Below are positions 1 to 6,193 of a DNA stretch of 21,769 bases, in pieces. The stretch comes from JACDAN01 sp036380355 (GTDB lineage Bacteria > Actinomycetota > Thermoleophilia > Gaiellales > Gaiellaceae): the NCBI GenBank assembly GCA_036380355.1, contig DASVEW010000033.1, forward strand, positions 1-21,769, written 5' to 3'. A model generated the notes under the pieces. It saw only the letters and a program-made list of their open reading frames with translations. It ran no database searches and was not told the DNA's origin. Position numbers and translations under genes: made by a program. The stretch's first letter is position 1. The number at the start of each line of letters is the position of its first letter.

Positions 1-162
1 GCCGTGGCGAATGCCTCGACAGTGCGTAAAGGGCCGCGAAACAAGCCGGGGCAGACCGGGCGGTGCTACTTCGTCTCGGCGAAAACGAACAGCGGGCGAT
101 CCCTAAAAGTGCTGGTTAGGCGCTTTTCTGGCGGAACAGCCCGTGTGATAACCGCCTGGTGA
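1..162 (+). CDS. BrnT/DUF4258-like toxin, C-terminal part (partial at window start)
   Basis: An open frame enters at base 1 and ends at TGA 160-162, giving 53 residues. The C-terminal half contains the stretches GRCYFVSAKTNSGR and GTARVITAW. This has the shape of the beta-strand core of BrnT/DUF4258 small RNases: a strand 'GRYxVxGxTxxGR', a hydrophobic strand, then 'RVITA'. The next gene resembles a BrnA-type antitoxin, so a toxin-first type II toxin-antitoxin pair is the natural reading. In such pairs the toxin cleaves RNA and the antitoxin binds both toxin and operator DNA. The N-terminus and start lie outside the window, so catalytic residues cannot be checked. The patch is less G+C-rich than the housekeeping genes downstream, which suggests acquisition. 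The family call rests on remembered motif shape only. Confidence 0.6.
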   Translation, partial: AVANASTVRKGPRNKPGQTGRCYFVSAKTNSGRSLKVLVRRFSGGTARVITAW

Positions 163-201
163 ACCTCACTTCGATGCTCCCCCCAAAGCCCCCGAGTCGA
201 T

Positions 202-207
202 TAGGCT
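202..207 (+). promoter_or_regulatory. -10-like box TAGGCT, leaderless-type start for the antitoxin gene
   Basis: TAGGCT lies 6 bases before the GTG at 214, so a transcript starting about 7 bases downstream of the box would begin at or next to the start codon. No Shine-Dalgarno sequence and no clear -35 box are visible. The same arrangement recurs at other genes in this window. Confidence 0.4.
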
Positions 208-213
208 GAGATT

Positions 214-447
214 GTGCAATTCCCGAATTTCAAGGACGATCGCGAGATGGGCGCGTGGTTCGAGGAGAACGACGTTGATCCTGACGACCTTGACGTGGCG
301 GACGATGTGACGATCTCCAGAGATCTCACCGTCGCACTGGAGGTAGCGATCTTCTCAGTCACTGGGCCGGGTACTGGCGTGTCAGCGAACGCGCCTGCCA
401 CGGTCGAAGGTGACCGGGAGCAAGATCTGACTCCCGCTCTCAGCTAA
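214..447 (+). CDS. BrnA-like antitoxin, small acidic protein
   Basis: This is a 77-residue protein starting at GTG 214. Its N-terminus, MQFPNFKDDREMGAWFEEND, followed by an acidic stretch and a short beta-like segment VTISRDLTVALE, resembles the 'P-x-F-K-(S/T)-(E/D)-x-E-x-x-x-W/F' opening of BrnA/CopG-type antitoxins. It lies 51 bases downstream of the toxin-like frame on the same strand, the toxin-then-antitoxin order usual for BrnTA. Its C-terminal 35 residues are low-complexity and do not clearly form the ribbon-helix-helix expected of BrnA, so the protein may be divergent or decayed. The stop codon overlaps the convergent HTH gene by 8 bases. A TAGGCT box just upstream may give it its own leaderless transcript. 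Confidence 0.55.
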   Translation: MQFPNFKDDREMGAWFEENDVDPDDLDVADDVTISRDLTVALEVAIFSVTGPGTGVSANAPATVEGDREQDLTPALS

Positions 448-778
448 CGCCACAAGAGCCGCCGTCGAGGCTCCGCACTGCCTGCTCGAAGCCAACCTCT
501 TGCGGGTCGAGCTGTCGCCGCGCCTCCCAGAGCCGGTACTCCGCGAAAGTCTCAGGCGGGAGGTCAAGAGCGTCCGTCACGGCTTCGATGAGCTTCGGAG
601 CTGGATGGCGCTCGCCTACCACGGCCTTCCGAAGCGTCTCGTAGTGGACGTCGCGAAGGAGCTGGCAGAACCCAGCCCAGTCGGGGTTGCCCATGCGGGT
701 TGTGATGCCGTTTTCAATGAGGAGGTCGCGGAGCTTGGCGCCGAACGGCCTCGTGTCGTCGATGGAGTTCCCGTTCAT
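440..778 (-). CDS. Small HTH (XRE-like) DNA-binding protein
   Basis: This 112-residue minus-strand protein starts at ATG 778-776. GAGGT stands 6 bases before the ATG, a clear ribosome binding site that fixes the start. The first 75 residues look like a Cro/C1-type helix-turn-helix: an amphipathic helix (FGAKLRDLLIENGI), then QLLRDVHYETLRKAVVGE as turn and recognition region, then a long helix ending in ALDLPPETFAEY. The tail AEYRLWEARRQLDPQEVGFE is typical of actinobacterial HTH proteins that I recall as 'helix-turn-helix transcriptional regulator'. It converges on the antitoxin-like gene with an 8-base overlap. It is probably an accessory regulator; its targets cannot be told from the sequence. 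No partner enzyme is encoded beside it. Confidence 0.65.
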   Translation of the reverse strand: MNGNSIDDTRPFGAKLRDLLIENGITTRMGNPDWAGFCQLLRDVHYETLRKAVVGERHPAPKLIEAVTDALDLPPETFAEYRLWEARRQLDPQEVGFEQAVRSLDGGSCGVS

Positions 779-928
779 CGTCTAACCTCATTTCGTCGTG
801 GGAGGTGGGTGAAAAGTGGGTGCTAAGAACTGGACAGTTGCGTCGTCTTTCACGACGGTCGATGTAGTAATCCCTGCAAAACCGCATAAACATGCGATGT
901 ACGCTCGAACGACAAGGCACTTAACTGT
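779..928. other. Intergenic region between the HTH gene and tRNA-Gln
   Basis: About 150 bases without a supported gene. It contains the RBS and promoter side of the HTH gene (near 778-800) and a perfect 6-bp hairpin, CGTCGT-CTTTC-ACGACG, at 841-857. A candidate tRNA -10 box, TACGCT, is at 900-905, with no convincing -35 box. Short translated frames here look spurious. Confidence 0.4.
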
Positions 929-1002
929 TGGGGCGTAGCCAAGAGGTAAGGCAGCGGGTTTTGGTCCCGCGATCCCAGGTTCGAATCCTGGCGCCCCAGC
1001 CA
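929..1002 (+). tRNA. tRNA-Gln (anticodon TTG)
   Basis: A full cloverleaf can be drawn. The acceptor stem TGGGGCG (929-935) pairs with CGCCCCA (992-998), followed by discriminator G999 and an encoded CCA (1000-1002). The anticodon stem GCGGG/CCCGC encloses the loop TTTTGGT, giving anticodon TTG, which reads CAA and CAG glutamine codons. The T arm is CCAGG-TTCGAAT-CCTGG. The glmU start codon follows only 14 bases after CCA, so the tRNA is probably processed from a transcript that continues into glmU. Confidence 0.96.
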
Positions 1003-1016
1003 TTGCACGAGAGCCC

Positions 1017-2369
1017 GTGAACGAATCGGAACTGGCAGCCGTCGTCCTTGCCGGTGGCCTCGGCACGCGAATGCGGTCGACGCGACCGAAGCACCTGCAT
1101 CCGCTGCTCGGTCGGCGCCTCGTCGACTGGGTCATCGAGGCCGGTCGCGCGCTCGACCCCATTCGGCTGGTCGTCGTCACTTCGCCCGACTATGCGGAGG
1201 AGTTCGACGGCGTCGAGGTCGCGGTCCAGCAGACCCCGAACGGCACGGGCGACGCACTCGCGTCGGCGAGAAAGGCGCTCGGCGCACACGAGGGAGAGGT
1301 GCTTGTCCTCTCCGGCGACTCTCCGCTCTTGCGGCCCGAGTTGCTCGCCGCGCTGCTCGAGACGCACCGCCGGGAAGGCGCCGCCGCCACCGTCCTGACC
1401 TTCCGCAGGGACGACCCGGCGAGCTACGGACGCATCGTCCGCGGTGAGGACGGCGCGATCCGAGGCATCGTCGAAGCCACCGACGCAACGCCTGAGCAGC
1501 TCGCCCTCGACGAGGTCAACTCGTCGATCTACGTCTTCCGCGGCGACGCGCTCTGGCCGGTGCTCGACCGGCTGGAGCCGGTGAACGCGCAGGGCGAGCT
1601 CTACCTGACCGACGCGGTGCGGCACCTCGTCGACGCCGGCGAGCGAGTTGCCGCGCACGAGGCGGACGATCCCACCGAGCCGGAAGGCGTCAACACCCGC
1701 GTCGAGCTCGCCGCCGCGGCGGCGGCGCTCCGCGACCGGATCAACGAGGCCCACATGCTCGCCGGCGTGACGATCGTCGACCCTGCGACGACCTGGATCG
1801 AGCCGTCCGTCGAGATCGAGCCCGACGCCGTGATCGGGCCGTTCACGGTCCTGAACGGCCGGACGCGGGTCGGCGAGGAGGCGAGCGTCGGGCCCCACGT
1901 GGTCGCCGTCGACGCAGTGATCGGCCCGCGTGTGCTCGTGGGGCCGTTCTGTTACCTTCGCCCCGGCACGGTTCTCGAGGCGGGCTCGAAGGCGGGCACA
2001 TTCGTGGAGATCAAGAACTCGCGCGTGGGCGAGGGGACGAAGGTGCCCCACCTGTCCTACATCGGCGACGCCGAGATCGGCGAGGGGACGAACATCGCCG
2101 CCGGAAACATCACGGTCAACTTCCCCCACGAGCCGGGCAAGCCGAAGAGCCGAACGACGATCGGCCGGAACGTCAGGACCGGCGTCCAGAATGCATTCGT
2201 TGCTCCGGTCGAGATTGGCGAGGGTGCTTGGGTGGCGGCGGGATCGGTCATCACGAAAGACGTCCCGCCCGGCGCGCTTGCCGTCGCGCGAGCGCGCCAG
2301 GAGAACAAGGAGGGCTACGCGGCCCGTGGAGCCGACGGAACCGAGGGAGTCGAGGGTGACGACGACTGA
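1017..2369 (+). CDS. glmU: Bifunctional GlmU: N-acetylglucosamine-1-phosphate uridyltransferase / glucosamine-1-phosphate acetyltransferase
   Basis: This 450-residue protein makes UDP-GlcNAc, the precursor of peptidoglycan and other envelope glycans, in two steps: acetyl-CoA-dependent acetylation of GlcN-1-P, then uridylyl transfer from UTP. The N-terminal nucleotidyltransferase domain (residues 1 to about 230) opens with LAGGLGTRM and a following PKHLHPLLGR, the family signature. A left-handed beta-helix of hexapeptide repeats follows (about 250-440). The catalytic-type histidine of the acetyltransferase site is present as H345 in VPHLSYIGDAEIG. The usual NYDG segment after it is replaced by a longer NFPHEPGKPKSRT. 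Length is normal for the family. The GTG start is only 14 bases after the tRNA CCA and no strong Shine-Dalgarno sequence is visible. The 3' end overlaps prs by 14 bases, so the two are probably translationally coupled. Confidence 0.95.
   Translation: MNESELAAVVLAGGLGTRMRSTRPKHLHPLLGRRLVDWVIEAGRALDPIRLVVVTSPDYAEEFDGVEVAVQQTPNGTGDALASARKALGAHEGEVLVLSGDSPLLRPELLAALLETHRREGAAATVLTFRRDDPASYGRIVRGEDGAIRGIVEATDATPEQLALDEVNSSIYVFRGDALWPVLDRLEPVNAQGELYLTDAVRHLVDAGERVAAHEADDPTEPEGVNTRVELAAAAAALRDRINEAHMLAGVTIVDPATTWIEPSVEIEPDAVIGPFTVLNGRTRVGEEASVGPHVVAVDAVIGPRVLVGPFCYLRPGTVLEAGSKAGTFVEIKNSRVGEGTKVPHLSYIGDAEIGEGTNIAAGNITVNFPHEPGKPKSRTTIGRNVRTGVQNAFVAPVEIGEGAWVAAGSVITKDVPPGALAVARARQENKEGYAARGADGTEGVEGDDD
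2346..2349 (+). promoter_or_regulatory. Ribosome binding site GGAG deciding the prs start
   Basis: GGAG inside the glmU tail lies 6 bases before GTG 2356. It selects this GTG over earlier in-frame codons that would lie inside the glmU reading region. Confidence 0.6.
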
Positions 2370-3417
2370 CGTGGCGGCGCTGCCGGGCCTGGAGGCACCG
2401 GCCACGCAGGCGCAGCCCAAGCCGCAGAACTGGCTCGAGCGGGGGCCGTCGAAGCGGCTCATGCTCGTGTCGGGCCGGTCCCATCCGGACCTGGCCGCAG
2501 ACATCGCCGCGAAGCTCGGGATCTCGCTCAGCCCGGTGGAGCTGAAGACCTTCGCGAACGGCGAGGTCTACTGCCGCTACGAGGAGTCCGTCCGGGGCGC
2601 CGACCTGTTCATCGTCCAGTCCTGCGCGGGCGTGGGGAAGGTCAACGCCTACCTCTTCGAGCTGCTGGAGATGATCAACGCGGCCAAGCTGGCCTCGGCC
2701 AAGCGCGTCACGGCCGTGATGCCATGGTTCCCGTACTCGCGCCAGGACAAGAAGTCGGCGCCGCGCGAGCCGATCTCGGCGCGGCTGCTGGCGGACATGC
2801 TCGAGCAGGCGGCGGGGGTCGACCGTGTGCTCACGATGGACCTCCATACCGGCCAGATCCAGGGCTTCTTCACGATTCCCGTCGACCACATGACCGCCCT
2901 GCCGCTCTTTGCCCAGTACTTCCGGGACAAGGGCCTTTCGGGCGGCAAGGTCGCCTCCGTCTCGCCGGACGCCGGGCGGGCGAAGCTTGCGCGCCGCTTC
3001 GGGCAGATGCTCGACGCCGATCTCGCGATCATGAACAAGACGCGGCCGGCCCACGACCAGGCGTCCATCACCGAGGTCATCGGCGACGTACGCGGGAAGA
3101 TCGCCTTGATGGGCGACGACATGATCCTCACCGGCGGCACGCTGCTCGCCGGCGCGAAGGCGTTGCGCGAGGCGGGCGCGAAGGAGGTCTACGTCTTCGC
3201 CACGCACGGGCACTTCGTCGGCGACGCGCTCGAGAGGCTCGCCGGCACGGACCTGACCGAGATCGTTGTCACCGACACGGTGCCGCTCAGCCCGCTGGAG
3301 CGGCCGGACAAGCTCACGGTCCTGCCGGTCTCGAACCTGCTCGCGGCCACGATCATGAACGTCTTCGCCGACGAGTCCGTCTCGGCGGTCTTCCAGGGCG
3401 CGAATCAGCTCTTCTAG
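2356..3417 (+). CDS. prs: Ribose-phosphate pyrophosphokinase (PRPP synthetase)
   Basis: This 353-residue protein forms phosphoribosyl pyrophosphate from ATP and ribose 5-phosphate for purine, pyrimidine, histidine, tryptophan and NAD synthesis. Family landmarks are in order: FANGEVYCRYEESVRG, the ATP-site segment WFPYSRQDKK, the metal and allosteric segment DLHTGQIQGFF, the catalytic K/R in NKTRP, and the PRPP-binding loop GDDMILTGGTL. The first residue of the ribose-5-phosphate loop is normally Asp (DDMIDTxGT) and is Leu here, an oddity worth noting. About 35 residues rich in Ala, Pro and Gln precede the conserved domain, so the protein is longer than the usual 310-320. The gene overlaps glmU by 14 bases, the same glmU-prs pair as in mycobacteria. 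The start is chosen from the GGAG site six bases upstream. Confidence 0.94.
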   Translation: MTTTDVAALPGLEAPATQAQPKPQNWLERGPSKRLMLVSGRSHPDLAADIAAKLGISLSPVELKTFANGEVYCRYEESVRGADLFIVQSCAGVGKVNAYLFELLEMINAAKLASAKRVTAVMPWFPYSRQDKKSAPREPISARLLADMLEQAAGVDRVLTMDLHTGQIQGFFTIPVDHMTALPLFAQYFRDKGLSGGKVASVSPDAGRAKLARRFGQMLDADLAIMNKTRPAHDQASITEVIGDVRGKIALMGDDMILTGGTLLAGAKALREAGAKEVYVFATHGHFVGDALERLAGTDLTEIVVTDTVPLSPLERPDKLTVLPVSNLLAATIMNVFADESVSAVFQGANQLF

Positions 3418-3424
3418 ACGCCGG

Positions 3425-4864
3425 GTGCTGACCGGCGGTGCCATGGCCGCGCTTTGCGGCCTGCTGTTGTACCGGCTCGCCCCCGACGTCGACGACAAGC
3501 CGCTCTACGAGGACGAGGCCGTCGCGGGTCTGATCGCGATGCGGCCGCTCGGCGAGGTGCTCGACACGGTGATGCTCGACCGCGGCGGAGCGCCGCTCCA
3601 CTTCATCGCGGCGCATGCGGTCTTCTGGGTGGACGCGAGCGCCGAGGCGCTCCGGTGGCTCTCGGTGGCGGCCGCGGTCGCCGCGGTGCCGCTGTGCTTC
3701 GATCTCGGGCGGCGGCTCGGCGGCGTTGCGGCCGGGCTCGTCGCGGCTGCGGTCGCCGCCTCGTCGACCGCGCTCGCCGTCTACGGGAGCTTCGGGCGGA
3801 TGTACGCGCTCTACGTCCTCGTCGCTGCTCTTGCCGCCGTCCTCTTCGTGCGGGCGCTCGAGCTGCGGACTCCCGGCGCCGTGGTCGCCGCAGCCGCGGC
3901 CGCCTGGCTCCTGCCGGCCGTCCATCCCTACGGTCTCATCCCTGCGCTCGCGGAGCTCGCCGGTGCTGCCGCGCTCTGGCGACGGCGGTCGCTTCGGGAC
4001 GCGCTTCCCGTCGCCGTCGCCGTGCTGGCCGCAATCCCGTTCGTGCTGGCCGATCTCCGGCTGGCCGACCGTGCACAGGTCGGAGAACGCGGGCGGTCGC
4101 TGGCCTCGCCGGGCGATGCGTGGGGCGAGCTGGTGGCCGCGCTCTCGTCGTTCGCGGGTGGCGACGGGCCGGCGTTCGTCCTGCTGTCCCTGCTCGGCCT
4201 GGGTGGGCTGGTCGTGCTGGCCGCAGGCCGACCCGCGGTGGCGGTGGTCGCAGCGTCGGTCGCGGTCCCGCCTCTGGTGTTCGTCCTGATTCCGGCCGGT
4301 TCGGAGCCCGACCTGTCGCCCCGCCACCTCTTCTACGGCCTACCGCTGTGGGCGGCGGCGATCGGCGTAGGGGTCGTCTGGCTGCGGACGTGGTTGCGGT
4401 ATCGGGCCTGGCTGATCGCCGTCGCCGCGGTGATCGCACTGGCCCTGTTCGCGCCGGCAAGCGCGCTCCAGGACCCGCGAGAGCTCGAGCTCCTACCGGC
4501 CGCGACACCGGCCGGCGTGCGGGCGGGCCCGGACGACCTCCTGTTCCCCTATGCGATCCCGTTCCTCGCCGAGCTCGGCAACGTCCGCGACGCGCTGGCG
4601 CTTCCGCAGGGGCCCGGCGACGAGATCCTGGAGACGCTCGAAAACGCAGGCGAGCCTGTCGGGGCCGTCCACGTCGCTCTCCCGAGGGAGGAGTGGGCCG
4701 TCGTGACTGTGCGCGGGCCGTTCGGAAGGGACGCGGCACTGCTCGCCGCGGCCGAGGCGGTCGTCACCGCGCAGCACCCGAGCGAGCTGGACTGGTGGTA
4801 CGAGCTCGTCGAGCGGGGCCTCTGCGACGCCCTTGCGGAATCGGGCCGCCGCTGCCCGGCGTAG
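3425..4864 (+). CDS. GT-C-type polytopic membrane protein, probable glycosyltransferase
   Basis: This 479-residue protein has a run of about ten hydrophobic segments over roughly residues 1-345, then a soluble tail of about 130 residues. A first outside loop with an acidic cluster, YEDEA (residues 28-32), followed by long Ala/Val/Leu helices, resembles the architecture of GT-C polyprenyl-phosphate-sugar transferases (PMT_2/ArnT-like), where an Asp-Glu in the first loop is catalytic. Substrate and product cannot be told. It begins 7 bases after prs and ends 15 bases before rplY, so it sits inside a housekeeping run where mycobacteria carry the lipoprotein gene lpqT. An alternative start is ATG 3443. 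Long overlapping frames inside it on both strands are effects of high G+C content. The family call is moderate and the membrane character is certain. Confidence 0.7.
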   Translation: MLTGGAMAALCGLLLYRLAPDVDDKPLYEDEAVAGLIAMRPLGEVLDTVMLDRGGAPLHFIAAHAVFWVDASAEALRWLSVAAAVAAVPLCFDLGRRLGGVAAGLVAAAVAASSTALAVYGSFGRMYALYVLVAALAAVLFVRALELRTPGAVVAAAAAAWLLPAVHPYGLIPALAELAGAAALWRRRSLRDALPVAVAVLAAIPFVLADLRLADRAQVGERGRSLASPGDAWGELVAALSSFAGGDGPAFVLLSLLGLGGLVVLAAGRPAVAVVAASVAVPPLVFVLIPAGSEPDLSPRHLFYGLPLWAAAIGVGVVWLRTWLRYRAWLIAVAAVIALALFAPASALQDPRELELLPAATPAGVRAGPDDLLFPYAIPFLAELGNVRDALALPQGPGDEILETLENAGEPVGAVHVALPREEWAVVTVRGPFGRDAALLAAAEAVVTAQHPSELDWWYELVERGLCDALAESGRRCPA

Positions 4865-4865
4865 C

Positions 4866-4871
4866 TAGACT
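4866..4871 (+). promoter_or_regulatory. -10-like box TAGACT before rplY
   Basis: TAGACT starts 2 bases after the stop codon of the membrane gene and lies 8 bases before the GTG of rplY. No Shine-Dalgarno sequence is seen, so this is consistent with an internal leaderless promoter for rplY-pth. Confidence 0.4.
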
Positions 4872-4879
4872 CCGGCGCC

Positions 4880-5596
4880 GTGGCAGGTGAACGAATCAAG
4901 CTGGAAGTGGCCGAGCGCGAGTCCCGCGGATCGGCCGAGTCGCGGCGACTGCGCAAGCAGGGGCTCATCCCCGGCGTCCTCTACGGACGCGGGAAGCCCC
5001 CGCACGCGATCAGCGTCTCCGAGCGCGAGCTGCGTCGCGTCCTGACCGGCCCGTCGGGGCTCCACGCGATCCTCGACGTCGTGCTGGACGGCCAGAAGGC
5101 GACGCACGCGTCGATCCTCAAGGACTACCAGCAGGACGTCATCACAGGCCGCATCGCCCACATCGACCTCCAGGAGGTCCGTCTCGACCAGCCGATCCAC
5201 GCGCAGGTCGTGATCGAGCTCGTCGGCGAGTCCGCCGGTACGAAGGAGGGTGGCGTCCTCTCGCAGGTCACGCGCGAGATCAACGTCGAGGCCCTCCCGA
5301 TGGAGGTCCCGGAGCGGATCGAGGTCGACATCTCGGCGATGAACATCGGCGACACCCTCCGGCTTACGGACGTCGCGAAGCAGGACGGGGTCACGTTCCT
5401 CGACGATCCCGAGGAGACGGTGCTCGCGACCGTGACCGTTCCGACGCAGATCATCGAGCCGGAGCCAGAGGAAGAGGAGCTCGAGGAGGGCGAGGAGCTC
5501 GCCGAGGGCGAAGAGCCGCCGGAGGGCGCGGCCGAGGGCGAGGTACCGGCCGAAGGCGAGGCAGAAGCCTCCGCCGAAGAGTCCAGCGAGGGCTAG
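4880..5596 (+). CDS. rplY: Large-subunit ribosomal protein bL25 (CTC/TL5 form)
   Basis: This 238-residue protein binds 5S rRNA in the large ribosomal subunit. The N-terminal L25 domain (to about residue 95) includes ESRGSAESRRLRKQGLIPGV and LYGRGKPP, the family's opening motif, followed by IAHIDLQEV. The second beta domain of the CTC/TL5 type follows (about 98-185), with LVGESAGTKEGGVL and the EVPERIEVDIS segment. The last 50 residues are an extremely acidic Glu/Gly/Ala/Pro tail with irregular repeats of EGE, as in many actinobacterial homologues; this part is probably unstructured. The stop codon TAG is directly followed by the ATG of pth without a gap, so the two genes form a tight pair, rplY-pth, as in mycobacteria. 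The GTG start follows a TAGACT box. Confidence 0.94.
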   Translation: MAGERIKLEVAERESRGSAESRRLRKQGLIPGVLYGRGKPPHAISVSERELRRVLTGPSGLHAILDVVLDGQKATHASILKDYQQDVITGRIAHIDLQEVRLDQPIHAQVVIELVGESAGTKEGGVLSQVTREINVEALPMEVPERIEVDISAMNIGDTLRLTDVAKQDGVTFLDDPEETVLATVTVPTQIIEPEPEEEELEEGEELAEGEEPPEGAAEGEVPAEGEAEASAEESSEG

Positions 5597-6190
5597 ATGC
5601 GGCTCCTCGGTCGAGGCGAGCGGGCCTCGACGCTGGATCTGCTCGTCGCGGGTCTGGGCAACCCCGGCCGCCAGTACGCGCGCACCCGGCACAACGTCGG
5701 CTGGCTCGTCCTGGACGAGCTCGCGCGTCGGCACGGCGGCTCGTTTCGCGGGAAGTTCTCCGGCCAGCTGTCGGAGACGCGACTCGACGAGCTGAAGGTC
5801 GCGCTGCTGAAGCCTGAGACGTACATGAACGAGTCGGGCCGGTCGATCGGCGCCGCCGGGAAGTTCTTCAAGGTCGATCCGGCGGACCTGCTGGTCGTCC
5901 ACGACGACGTCGATCTCGAGCCGGGGCGCCTGCAGGCGCGGCTCGGCGGTGGGCTGGCCGGCCACAACGGGCTGCGCTCGATCGCCCAGGCGCTCGGGAC
6001 GAACGAGTTCCTGCGCCTTCGGATCGGCGTCGGCCGGCCTGGCCGGGGCGATCGCCGCAGCGTCGCGGACTACGTGCTGGACGAGTTCGAGCCCGAGATC
6101 GACGTCGACGAGCTGATTGCCCGATCCGCAGATGCCGCCGAGACGATCGCTCGAGACGGGCTCGAGGAGGCGCAGCGCCGGTACAACTAA
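5597..6190 (+). CDS. pth: Peptidyl-tRNA hydrolase
   Basis: This 197-residue enzyme releases tRNA from stalled peptidyl-tRNA by hydrolysing the ester bond, which recycles tRNA in the cytoplasm. The signature VAGLGNPGRQYARTRHNVG (residues 17-35) contains the substrate-binding N22 and the catalytic-type H32. KPETYMNESG carries the second conserved Asn, and VVHDDVDLEPG carries the conserved Asp that activates the His. GGGLAGHNGLRSI is the glycine-rich loop. Length is normal, with about 13 extra N-terminal residues. ATG 5597 touches the rplY stop, and the ABC transporter GTG lies 3 bases after the pth stop, so all three are probably co-transcribed. Confidence 0.95.
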   Translation: MRLLGRGERASTLDLLVAGLGNPGRQYARTRHNVGWLVLDELARRHGGSFRGKFSGQLSETRLDELKVALLKPETYMNESGRSIGAAGKFFKVDPADLLVVHDDVDLEPGRLQARLGGGLAGHNGLRSIAQALGTNEFLRLRIGVGRPGRGDRRSVADYVLDEFEPEIDVDELIARSADAAETIARDGLEEAQRRYN

Positions 6191-6193
6191 GCC

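Noticed and set aside
929..1002. tRNA-Gln as an integration site with a duplicated 3' end for the accessory patch
   Set aside because: The patch lies on the 5' side, no copy of the tRNA 3' end was seen elsewhere in the window, and no integrase gene is present.
788..1180. Minus-strand frame with a segment like APGFEPGIAGPKPAALPLGYAP, and the longer minus frame 921-2504 with GARIRTWDRGTKTRC
   Set aside because: These are translations of the antisense of the tRNA-Gln gene, a well-known false protein signature. The rest is antisense of glmU.
2251..3498. Long minus-strand open frames opposite prs, mfd (8854-10803), the lipoprotein (11979-13211) and pyk (15686-17305)
   Set aside because: They are G+C-driven shadow frames with Arg/Asp/Glu-rich low-complexity translations and no recognisable domains, opposite firmly identified genes.
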